Of a stretch of DNA of 64,000 bases, positions 24,532 to 54,074 are shown in pieces. The notes beneath the pieces were generated by a model. That model was not told the DNA's origin. It did no database searches and worked only from the letters and a program-made list of their open reading frames with translations. Position numbers and translations under genes: made by a program. Each line of letters begins with the position of its first letter. Position 1 is the stretch's first letter. The DNA is from Paralvinella palmiformis (Eukaryota; Annelida; Polychaeta; Terebellida; Alvinellidae): the NCBI GenBank assembly GCA_025642065.1, contig JAODUP010000187.1, positions 681,501 to 745,500 on the forward strand. Reading direction: 5' to 3'.

Positions 24532-27180
24532 TACAGTATATACTCTGGTATAAGACACACTTATTTCTAGAACCAATAAGCCCCCTAGAGTCGAACCTGC
24601 ATATTAAAAGCATCAAGCAGTTGTAGAATTGAAGGGATGACAACGATATCTGTGTTGTGGCCACAGGCTGTACGTTGTTTCACTTAGTCGGTGAGATGAG
24701 TACACAATACCAGTTTATTATGGTTCATGAAATGTGTGCACCACCCAGCTGAGGCACGGAACAATTCATTGTTGATAATCTGTTTTGCTGTCATTCTGAT
24801 AGCACCACGGGTAACAACATAACTCTGTGGTCACATATCCATCAGTTGTCATTCTTCTTAGGGAAATGATGACTTCCCCCTCTGTGTACCTTCTTCGCTC
24901 GTGGCCTCGGCTAAGTCAAGCACTACTTTTTGCCAGTCTTGCACCTGCTTCTATGAAACATTGAACTCCCGAGCTGTCTGCCTGTTGTTATTACAATTAT
25001 CAGCATACTTCATAACTTTCAGTTTAAACTTTGTGTCATATGCACATTGCTTTCATTTTAGATTTCCAGACATGGTTGTTGGGTAAATATAACAAGTATA
25101 TGAAGTTATGAAAACTAATATTTCATTTATAGTATTATGTTTCTGTAATGCTGTTTGAAGAGTGAGTTCGTTCATATTAGTAGTTCCCCAGTGTCAACTT
25201 CAGAAGTAATTAACAGAGTATTTGTTGTAATCGTTTTCCTTTGATGTTGCTTCTATGACTGTGGTTATTCTTTTCGTGGCCACATTTACCAATCCATTCA
25301 ATTACATTCACTCACATATTTTGGTAGTAATGGCACGTCTTTGTGATCATGTCACTAATTAGTGCATCAGCATAATCATAATGGTTATCACGATTGAGTT
25401 TGGCTTCAAAAGACGGCAGCAAAAACGCACCTAATAAATTTGTTTATTGTTCACCATGGTTGGGTTTCTGACATCAGAAAGGTATTTTTGATGTGACAAT
25501 GTCAGAAACTAGTTTCTGATGTTAGAAACTAAAATCTCCTCTAGTAATGTAGGATATTGGTCATTATATGGCCTACTGAAAAAAGAACAACAAACTCATT
25601 AGGAATGTTATATGCAATTATATTTATTTGATATGTTTAATTAACACATTCATTCATCACATATTGATAGTTCATTATTTCAAGTCAGTTCACATTGAAA
25701 TTATGCATGACATTGTTATACGTGCCTCAAGGCTCCAATGAGGTCCTTCCACAGTAGGTGTTCTACCAGACTGAAGGGAAGGTTGCATCCATAGAAAAGC
25801 TGAGCGATCTTCTGATCTACAGAGACCTTGGTGTCAGCAGAACTCTTGACTGGTCCATATGCAGCTGTATAACTTCAACTCTGCACTGTGTTGGAGGTGG
25901 AGACTGCTAGGCTAGTGCTGCCGATCACCAAATGCATGGATACCGCAGTGTCGCATACACATTCACATATGCTGTATATATGGAATATAGGCAGTATGCG
26001 GATATGGCAAAAATTGAAAAGCATGTAAACAGATGAGAACACTTCCATATGTCTGGATGTGACATACGATTTGTCCTGCAGCTGTGAATGGCTGGGTATG
26101 AGGTAAATGGAAATGCTCCATGAAGTGCAAAATTGGATGGGGAATCCAGAATATGACATCAGGGATGAGTCTTTCCTGAACAATTTGGTGGGATTTCACA
26201 ATGCAACACAAAAAATGGCTAACTCAATTTTCTTTTGGCTCTTTGGCCAAATTGGTTAAATGAAATTTTAGCCTAGGACTGGGAGCAAGGTCTCTTCTGA
26301 GCAGGAGCTGGAGTAGAAGTGATATTGCTGCACTATTGCTGGTGGCCTAAGAGTTTACATCTAACAACTGTTTTGCCATTGCTCTCTACTCTAACAAAGT
26401 GTTCCCACACAGCTTTAGCTAGTCTACCACCCTTAAACATCATGCACACTGGGATGCTGCTAAAGTCAAAGGTTCAATATGAAAAAGTCAATTCACCATT
26501 AAATATCAAAACATGAAAATAGGAGTAATAAGTTTGCGCTACTTTCATTTGTACATTTTTTCTCTATATAATAGTGAGGCAAGAGGTGGCTGACAGTTGT
26601 GCCAATCAGCTTGCACCTGAACATTGCTCCAAATGCTAGTTTGCAATTACAGGCCTGATCTGCACTGTGATTGGAGCTTACCAACTTGGGCTGCAATTTC
26701 TTTGATACAGTTAACTACTCCCAACCTCATAGGAGTAGTTTTATTCCTCACTTCTGTAATCATTATTAACTGTGGTAGGCTTGTTCTTGCCAACTCGTAT
26801 GTATAGTTCTAATAATTATTTCTGTGATCACTATTAACTACAAACAGATCAAGCACATTTAAACAATTGTATATTACAGTGTATAGATAAAATTCAATAG
26901 CATAACTGAGTCTTTTAAAGTTATTTTATGCCCTTAAAATGTATGAGTTTCTGATGTTTTATATGTCCGAAAGGTATTTCTGATGGGATGGTTTAAACCG
27001 TAGTTTAACCCTGTTGTTCACATTTTCATTATTAAGGTTGAAAAACAGTATTATCGTATTTTCCCCTAAATTATGCCAAATATACCTTCCCTTTTAGTCT
27101 CACCTACGTATAAGTCACCCTTGATTTTGGTGTAGATTTCAGGGTATAAAAGTTGGATTTATACCCGAGTATATATAGTT
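24532..27180 (-). mobile_element. pogo/Tigger-like element, copy 1, carrying a nested insertion
   Basis: The left end (CAGTATATACTCTGGTATAA) and right end (TTATACCCGAGTATATATAG) are inverted copies of the termini seen at 37060 and 42257. On the minus strand at about 25080-24900 it encodes AYDTKFKLKVMKYADNCNNN and KQVQDWQKVV, a Brinker/CENP-B-type DNA-binding start. Near 24770 the sequence RASAGWCTHFMNHNKL matches the Tc5-type helix-turn-helix. Internal stops are present and the catalytic DDE part is absent. The element is split by the insertion at 25455-27013; without it, the sequence is collinear with copy 3. Confidence 0.8.
25455..27013. mobile_element. Nested hAT-type non-autonomous insertion with 8-bp target duplication
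   Basis: TTGTTCAC lies at both edges (25447-25454 and 27014-27021). The paralogous pogo copy at about 43017-43030 has this word once, uninterrupted (TTGTTCAC then ATATTCATTA), so it is the empty site. The insert is 1559 bp, beginning CATGGTTGGG and ending TAACCCTG (reverse complement CAGGGTTAAAC). The 8-bp duplication and CAGGG-like end fit the hAT superfamily, but no transposase was recognised. Internal ORFs on the minus strand (25875-26211) match nothing I know. Confidence 0.8.
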
Positions 27181-27307
27181 CATATCGTTACCTCATAGCA
27201 ACCAATACTCAGTATCATACATGAGGTCAATTCCAATTTTACTCAATGCCAAAAATATTTTGACTCTTTTTGCCTAATACTTTTTACCCTGAGTAGGTAC
27301 TCCAAGT

Positions 27308-28530
27308 ACCTACTTGGAATACCTGCTCCGAGTAGTTTATATTCCAAGTAAGATTTTCATGGAAGAAATATTTCTGTATAAAAAATTAAATTGTAAATTA
27401 ATTTGTGGATTTAATTTATTTTGCCCGTTCTAAACATCTCTCTATAGATTACAGGTATGCTATGTGGTGGTGTCACCATGTTGTGGGTGGAGCCCATGGT
27501 ATCCAGACCATTTTAAATGGTTAAATGCTCATGTGTGGTGCCACAGTCAGTTCTGGATAAGTTTGTTTCCATTATTTTGGTAACACCACATGTACCTACT
27601 TGGAATACCTACTCCGAGTAGTTTATATTCCAAGTAAGATTGTCATGGAAGAAATATTTCTGTATAAAAAATTAAATTGTAAATTAATTTGTGGATTTAA
27701 TTTATTTTGCCCATTCTAAACATTGAAAGGGGATAAATTCCTAAATAGCAATATCTCTATAGATTACAGGTATGCTATGTGGTGGTGTCACCATGTTGTG
27801 GGTGGAGCCCATGGTATCCAGACCATTTTAAATGGTTAAATGCTCATGTGTGGTGCCACAGTCAGTTCTGGATAAGTTTGTTTCAATTATTTTGGTAACA
27901 CCACATGTAAGTGTTAACATGGTAAAAACAGCGCAGGTCTAACCACCACAAGGTGCTTTTAGGTAAAGAGATATTTGATTATATCAAGTGGTGGATCATA
28001 GTCTTGGGTGCATCCCCATGTAAAGTGTATTTTGTAATAATCAAAGAAGTGTTTATATACTGGACCGTGGAATATAAATTATATTCAACTGTCCTCTAGG
28101 AGCCTTGAAACAAATGTTTTTGCTTAGTTCTGCCCAGCAGGGGTCAGATCCTGTATTTATTTTCACAACTCTGCTGGGTACTAAACCACTGACATATGGT
28201 AAGTTTACAAAAGATCTCAACTGGCTATTAAAACAGTTAGGTTTGGGGACAGGCTATAGTAGTCACAGTTATAGGAGAGGAGGGGCAAGTTTTGGCTCCA
28301 GATTGGCATTCCTGATGAGATGATAAAATTTACTAATTCCTAAATAGCAGTATCTCTATCTATATAGGTTACAAGTATGCTATGTGGTGGTATCCAGACC
28401 ATTTTAGTTGGTTAAATGCTCACTTGGGGTGCCACGGTCGGTGTGCATATCTAATATATATATAAAAGGAACCAAAGTTCTGGATCATTATGGTTCCAGT
28501 AAATTGGTAACACCACATGTAAATGTTAAC
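27308..28530. repeat. Tandem duplication of about 286 bp plus a third diverged copy
   Basis: Unit 1 (27308-27593) and unit 2 (27594-27909) both run from ACCTACTTGGAATACCT to GGTAACACCACATGT. Unit 2 carries about 30 extra bases (GGGGATAAATTCCTAAATAG) missing from unit 1. A third, shorter copy at about 28335-28530 starts in those extra bases (AATTCCTAAATAGCAGTATC), so unit 2 is closer to the ancestral form and unit 1 has a deletion. Confidence 0.85.
28084..28350 (+). pseudogene. Tyrosine recombinase (phage-integrase fold) C-terminal fragment
   Basis: The plus strand encodes TKPLTYGKFTKDLNWLLKQL followed by GYSSHSYRRGGASF, which carries the H-x-x-R part of the tyrosine recombinase catalytic centre (His and Arg in HSYRRG). 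After a frameshift the sequence continues as WLQIGIPDEMIKF, matching the usual (A)GVPxELIKLHG block. The catalytic tyrosine region is not found and the N-terminal part is missing. Similar recombinases occur in Crypton-like and related elements of marine invertebrates; the exact family is uncertain. It lies within the 27216-28663 element. Confidence 0.75.
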
Positions 28531-28671
28531 ATTGTAAAAAAATTAAATTAATTTCTTAATTCCAATTCAAAATATTTCAATTCCAATTCCATTTTTTTTA
28601 AATAATCAATTCCAATTTGGGAATTGACCATCAATTCCAGAATTGAATTGACCCCCATGTCTGCTCAGTAT

Positions 28672-29850
28672 AGACACATTCAGCACAAAGATATGAAAAT
28701 TTAGCTAAAATATTCTTAAATTGGCAATGACTGGTATAAAAAGAAAAATGGACTTTCTTTCTTGAACACTTTTGAAGGTTCCAATGTTGTTGATACCTGT
28801 GTATGTAACATTTTTTCCAAAGGAGTAACCCCTTGACCATATGTCGTAGGTGTCACTAGTGCCAAGATTAAACATACTCTTGGAATATTTTTACCAGATC
28901 TTTTTTTCAGTTATCTGACTTCGTGTATATGTGATGTCAAACCTTTATGCATATTCTATGAATATTATTGAGTGTTAATGGTTCGAAATACGAGAATTAT
29001 GAATCTGTGTCATTATTATTATATTATTTTTAAATACTGCTTAACAAAAAGCTGTTATTATGTGTTAGTAATAAGATTATTTAAGCTTAAATTGAGTGTA
29101 GTTAGTTTGACTAGTGATGTCATCATGTTGGATCTGATGATAATGAGTAATAATGTTATTGTAGAACTTCCAGTGTTAATGCTGCCATCGAAATAAAATA
29201 AATAGCAATAATCCTGTATTGATAAAGATTATATTAAACCGTCAAATAATCTTTATATATATGGCACAAATTTCACACACAGATTGTAATACTGAACTAA
29301 ATATTAGTACATATCAGATTAAACAGCCATAAAACCCTGGGGTTAGTAAAAAGGCTATTTTTGTCAATATATATATATATATATATATATATAATAGTAA
29401 GTAAGCCAAACAGTTTTCGGACACTCATGACATGATCAAATGTCAAGCCCAGAAAACCTGTAACATCGACATAAATAAAATGAGGTAAACTCTGTTTGGA
29501 TATTGATTCTTGGTCAGGTTTGGGGTGCATTTATCATTATTTTTAAGTCAGCACGATATAAATCAAACACCCAAAACAGTTTTAAGACACCTGTCATTTT
29601 TTATAGATTATGAGCAAACATTTTGAATTTGGTATACGTTTATGAAAGGTAAAAAGATATGTCAATAATACCTTAAATTTGTCTTTTTTCTTGTATCTTA
29701 TACCACTAAAAGACCAAGATGCATTTTGATTTTCATCTAATTCTTAAATGATAGTTAAAATTTCCTAGTGTATTGTAGATTGTTAGATAAATATTATTAG
29801 TATATAATACACTTGCTGATTTCAGTTTTATTTCAACTTTAGGTATCAGG
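28672..29850. other. Region upstream of the ZFYVE gene start codon
   Basis: This should contain the upstream intron or 5' untranslated exons of the plus-strand ZFYVE gene. The first coding exon is preceded by TTTCAACTTTAG at 29831-29842, a good splice acceptor, so at least one 5' non-coding exon lies further upstream. No promoter element could be identified. An (AT)n microsatellite occurs at 29369-29392. Confidence 0.4.
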
Positions 29851-49270
<19,420 letters not shown>

Positions 49271-49710
49271 TTCAGAGAAGAAACTTGTCAAAAGCTGTAT
49301 AAAAATCACCTCAAAGTGCTGTAGAAAGCATGGCTGTTATGATATGTATAATGAATTACAGGTATATTTATTGTACAGAATTATATCTAACAACACGTCG
49401 TGCACTGAACAAACCAGCTGATAGAGATTATAATACGGAATTGAGAGTGTGTGAAGTTTATTGGTTTTTATAAAGCCAAATGTTATTTCTTGTCATAAAA
49501 CATAGGCACCTGCCTTTATGCAAAATAGGCACTGCAGATCGGCTACTCATTATGTGCATCAGAGATGGGTTCAAGTATTCAAGTACCTTTGTGCTTCAGT
49601 ACCAAAAGTACTGTACTTAGACTGTAACTGAGATGTATAATACAGTAGTGGCTTTGAAGTCTTCATGTTAATTAGGAAGGTTCTGACTTTTCGAAAGTTA
49701 TTTCCTACTG

Positions 49711-49743
<33 letters not shown>

Positions 49744-50363
49744 GTATACAGCACTCTCCAATAGGCTACCTATAGACAGGCATGGCAGTAATATGCCATG
49801 ATAGTCATAATTTGAATCAACTGGTATATGTGTTACTGTAAGTAGATCTTGTTTTATTATCATATATTATGTTATGGAATTATTTGTTGTTTGTATTATT
49901 GTTATCACTTTGACTTGTTCGTAACCATGTGGACATCTTTTGTCTTATTTATGATAATTTTATTACTCTTGAATTCTTCCCGATCAATCGTGTTGTCTGT
50001 GTAGATGACGGTTGATCTTTTTGTTGTTTGTATCTCATCCATTGGAGATATCAATAGGTAATGCATGTTGGCCTTAAGATAAATAACTTTGGGATGCGTT
50101 TGTCAATTTCATGTTAAAAGGTAACTGATGTTGTCATTCATATATGGTCTGGGTGCATCATGATGTCTTTTAGGTGGAAATTGGCAAGTTATCAGATCTG
50201 CGTATATTTCACATCATGGACTGATCTCTGGGTTTGCTGGTCAATATCTTTGTTATATCTGTTTAATATGGTACAACATTCTCTCCCAAGGCTTTTTGTT
50301 TTCTGTTGTTATAATTTTGGTGTTTGTTGCTCTAGTCTATTTCTGTCACCAGCATGTAACCAC

Positions 50364-50456
<93 letters not shown>

Positions 50457-50740
50457 TCATTTACAACTCACACACACATTGTTGAACACTCAGGGTAACA
50501 CTGTAGCCACAAGACAGTTAAATAGTTAAAAAATAAACTAAAATAAGAACTTCATATCAGTAGACGTCATCATGTTGTATTTTAGTTAAATTTGAAACAA
50601 AATGTGCTTCATATTAATATATAACGATATTATCTAACCAAATGTATAAAATGGACAAGAAATGTTTTCATTCTGCTATGAGATACTAATGATCTCGTCA
50701 AATCCTATATCATGATTGTGTGTAAGTCTGTCTGTCTGTA

Positions 50741-50778
<38 letters not shown>

Positions 50779-50976
50779 TTTTAAGATAGGAACCTTAGAT
50801 GTTGGATATCCCCCCCCATACCAGAAGCAAGTTTTGATGTATTTTTGCTGATTAGCTTGTATTTTAGAACTGTATCAGTTGTTCAGATATTTATTCTGAT
50901 TATTATTTATTCAAGGAATCCGTGAACGGTTATACGCATTTTCCAGTACTTTTCTTACAATTAGGGTATTTAAATA
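49271..50976. other. 3' flank of the ZFYVE gene with microsatellites
   Basis: Probably holds the 3' untranslated region. A canonical AATAAA is at 50532-50537, but other sites cannot be excluded. Simple repeats: (AT)n 49711-49741, (CA)n 50369-50454, (GT)n 50738-50774. Confidence 0.45.
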
Positions 50977-51093
50977 AATTTGGTTGGTCATTTCTGGACT
51001 GAACAATTCAAAAGCTTCAAAAGCGAAATCGAAACTGAAACTTCTCATCTATGCTTCATGTTTTATTTCATCTAGGTTCATGATACTTAATGT
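50977..51093. repeat. 117-bp direct repeat, copy 1
   Basis: It matches 52027-52143 with about two differences over 117 bases (AATTTGGTTG... to ...CATGATACTTAATGT). Offset 1050 bases. Confidence 0.9.
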
Positions 51094-51376
51094 TTGTAAC
51101 ATATTGATATTGGACGTGGATGGTGTTGATTAATACATTTTTATTGCAATCCTTTAAATGTTATATAATACAATGTGTAATGAAGTTGTGTAGGAAGGCA
51201 GTGATTTTTCAATGTGTAATTATGCTGATTATTTTCACTGGACACCATAACAAAGACAAGATGCATTATATGTCTGTGTTGGATGTTACATCCGACATAA
51301 CCCGTACTGTTGATAAATATAAGCATGTACAAGAAGCAATAAAGAAATGAATACATAGTTTATTGTTCCTCTCACT

Positions 51377-51440
51377 CACACACACACACTCTCTCTGTCT
51401 GTCTGTCTGTCTGTCTGTGTGTGTGTGTGTGTGTGTGTGG
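51377..51440. repeat. Compound (CA)n(CT)n(GTCT)n(GT)n microsatellite
   Basis: Four simple tracts follow each other. Confidence 0.9.
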
Positions 51441-51739
51441 TTGTGTGTGTAGAGATATATGGGTTAAGGGAAATGTAGACTTAAATAGAGTGTAATATTT
51501 AGACCCATTATAGCACAATGTTGGTATCCTGAGCAACCATTATAAGTATAGTCACATATAGACGATGAAGTTATCCTTTCTCATAAAACCAGTTAAATAT
51601 TTTAGTTTGTGTATAATGAAGTAGTTTATATAGTAGTTGATATTCAGATTTCGTGTGTAAATGCTTTCTCTGGAGTCTGGCGAGAACGTGAAATAGACAA
51701 GATTTCAGACTTTACCTTATTAGAGATGCTTAATCAATT

Positions 51740-51976
51740 TCAAACGTAATTCTTCTCCGCTAAATCGAATGATACAGAGTCTAAATCACGTCTATAGTCT
51801 GTAACGTATAACTCGTCACGGAGATCATTTATAAACAAATCTAAGCGGAACATCCACCGGAGAAAATCTTCGTCATCTATAATCAAAAGACAACCGTTGT
51901 ACACAAATATGAATACTTTGTTTTCGGTAAATTCACCTTTGCTGAGCAGCTGATAACGCCTTCCCCCACCAATCAT
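51740..51976 (-). CDS. Unidentified ORF, 78 aa, between direct repeats
   Basis: The minus-strand frame begins MIGGGRRYQLLSKGEFTENK, contains YNGCLLIIDDEDFLRWMFRL and DLRDELYVTDYRRDLDSVSF, and ends DLAEKNYV before TGA. The frame is open further upstream to about 52066. Its composition looks coding-like (balanced hydrophobic and charged residues, no simple repeat), but I recognise no family. It may be one exon of an unknown gene or a fragment of a mobile element, since it lies between two 117-bp direct repeats. Confidence 0.35.
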   Translation of the reverse strand: MIGGGRRYQLLSKGEFTENKVFIFVYNGCLLIIDDEDFLRWMFRLDLFINDLRDELYVTDYRRDLDSVSFDLAEKNYV

Positions 51977-52026
51977 TGTAGGAGCATTACGGAAAAGTGT
52001 AATCGATGTTTTCTGTGGATTATTAT

Positions 52027-52143
52027 AATTTGGTTGCTCATTTCTGGACTGAACAATTGAAAAGCTTCAAAAGCGAAATCGAAACTGAAACTTCTCATCT
52101 ATGCTTCATGTTTTATTTCATCTAGGTTCATGATACTTAATGT
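52027..52143. repeat. 117-bp direct repeat, copy 2
   Basis: Same orientation as 50977-51093, nearly identical. Confidence 0.9.
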
Positions 52144-52239
52144 AAAGAAAATTAACTGAAAATAAAACAACAATGTCTGTAGGATCCTATATTCTCTAGG
52201 ATCGTAGTCTTCCTATTTCTGTATTAAAACATTTGTAAT

Positions 52240-53028
52240 ATCCAGAACTGGGGCAGATACATTTCATATGTATCTAGATAAGTTACAGTTACATTCAAAA
52301 TGAGTACGTATCTGGATACATTATTTATGAATGTATCCAGATACATTTACAGTTACATCTGTACAGTGTATGCTGTAATTGGGCGTATATTTTTGCGTGC
52401 AGGAAAAGACAAGACTAGTAAATATTTTTCAGGTTTATTCATTTTCAGTTATAAACATTTATTTGGTCATATTGATTCACACATTGTCAATTTTAATAGA
52501 AGCATACTACTTGAGGAGTTCATTCGTTTGAACATAAGGGTCTCGAATGTATGGTCTTTCAGTGAGCATACATCAAACAAACCCTATTTGATCTACCTGA
52601 TGGCTTCAATGTAGCTTTCATGATTAGCATAAGTTATTCACGTTGATAATATTTCCCAGTTCTGCATTGGAATTTAAAACATGAAAGAGACAATCAAAGA
52701 TGAGACGATTACCTTAGCTCTCTTAATAATTAAAAACAAATTAAAAGTCACTTAATTAATTGTATGATAAATTATATATAATAATGACTGTATTTATTAG
52801 TGTTAAAAATATGCAATTACATTATATGAATATCTAAAATTATCATGTATCTAGAATGTATCTGAAATGTATCTGAAATTCAGATACTTTTACAAGGTAT
52901 CTAGATAAGTTACAGTCACATTTGAAAAGCGACAAATCTATCTAGATACATTTCAGTTACATTGAAACCAGTATCTAGATACAATGTATCTAGAAACAAA
53001 ATGTAACCACCCCAGGTCTAGTAATAGC
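52240..53028. mobile_element. hAT-like MITE with GTATCTAGATA subterminal repeats
   Basis: The left end AGAACTGGGGCAGATACATT and the right end, in reverse complement AGACCTGGGGTGGTTACATT, form short inverted repeats. Near both ends are many copies of GTATCTAGATA, GTATCCAGATAC and GTTACAGTTACAT in both orientations. Flanking TAATATCC and TAATAGCC could be a diverged 8-bp target duplication. A 104-aa frame inside (52300-52614) matches nothing known. Confidence 0.6.
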
Positions 53029-53239
53029 CATATTGTCTTTGTTTGTTGCCCGAGAAATAGGATCAAATCTCAATGTTATTTATATCTGTTGGACACTTCA
53101 TATTTTAGTAATTAGATTTCGATCCAACCATTTTGTTTAATTATGATGTGGCCTGAAGGTGACTTATTCTAGGTTCGACCAAAGCTCAGTTTATTGAGCA
53201 TGAAGCGAAAACGCCAACACAGGATTTAATGGATTGATA

Positions 53240-53429
53240 ATGATGATGATGATTGATGTTTTACGGCCACTTTTGTGCACAAGGTAGGCTAAATGGGCCG
53301 AGCGACCTCCAAAGGTAATGAAGCGAAATCGAAGATGAAACAACTTTCGAAGAGGCCCACGCCGAGATTCGAACACGGGTGGTAGTGATCTGTGGTCCAA
53401 CACGCTATCGCTAGACCACGGAGGTGCCC
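53240..53429 (-). mobile_element. tRNA-derived SINE, family 1, copy C
   Basis: On this strand it begins with an (ATG)n tail (GATGATGATTGATG), then body GAGCGACCTCCAAAGGTAAT, then head with box B in reverse (GAGATTCGAACAC) and box A region (CGCTAGACCACGGAGGTGCC). Confidence 0.88.
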
Positions 53430-53889
53430 TTATTTAATGGATTGAGGCAAGACACGCATAAATGTATTATCATTATATTCATCAACAACAGAATGATTAT
53501 TGTTATTAACTCCGTCTAGCTAATGGAACTCGATATCCGCAATAATCCGGAATCAATAGCATCCGGACAAGAGTTGTTCTGATAACCTTCAATTGTAGTC
53601 ATCGGATTACTGCGACACCGATCTAAGTGGCGTTACCTTTTTAATCAGATTAGGATCAACTACTTTAGCGATCACTGCCATTCCGATTTTGGATTCGTCA
53701 TAATCTCGGATTATGCCATCCGGAGACAAAACCATCGGGCGCAAAGAGAGCCTGAACATCAATAAACAATTATGTATCCATGGTTTGCGTTATTACTTTG
53801 TCCTAGTCGTCACTGGGCTGTTTATATCCTGTAAAGTAGTCCCAGAGTCAATTGATAATTAGTCTTATGGGTGTTTACTACTTTGAAAA

Positions 53890-54074
53890 GGGCTCCTCCG
53901 TGGTCCAACTGGTAGCGCGTTGGATCACAGATCACTACCACCCGAGTTCGAATATCGGCGTGGGCATATCCGAAGGTTGTTTCATCTCTGACTTCGCCCC
54001 ATTACCGTTGGAGGTCGCTCGGCCCATTTAGCCGACCAAGTGCACAAATGCGGCCGTAAAGCATCAATCATCGT
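53890..54074 (+). mobile_element. tRNA-derived SINE, family 1, copy D
   Basis: Head GGGCTCCTCCGTGGTCCAAC then TGGTAGCGCG (box A) and GAGTTCGAATATC (box B); body TTGGAGGTCGCTCGGCCCAT; tail AAGCATCAATCATC. It is inverted relative to copy C, about 460 bp away. Confidence 0.88.

Larger units (their letters stand above)
27216..28663. mobile_element. hAT-type element with inverted ends enclosing recombinase-derived sequence
   Basis: The target duplication CTCAGTAT flanks it (27208-27215 and 28664-28671). Left end CATACATGAGGTCAATTCCA; right end in reverse complement CAGACATGGGGGTCAATTCA; both ends are followed by AATTCCAATT-type subterminal words. Length 1448 bp. Inside are two to three partial repeats of a 0.3-kb unit and a tyrosine-recombinase pseudogene fragment. 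The 8-bp duplication and subterminal words suggest hAT mobilisation, not tyrosine-recombinase mobilisation. Confidence 0.7.

Noticed and set aside
49564..49622. Possible hAT terminus (GATGGGTTCAAGTATTCAAG)
   Set aside because: Only one end resembles a terminus and no partner or target duplication was found.
50160..50529. Frames rich in THTHTH
   Set aside because: Translation of a CA microsatellite with short random flanks.
51361..51440. CRISPR-like or regulatory array
   Set aside because: Simple-sequence tracts only, without repeat-spacer structure; the genome is eukaryotic.
53890..53975. A tRNA gene, from the box A and box B signals
   Set aside because: The sequence does not close an acceptor stem and continues into a repeated body; it is the head of a SINE.
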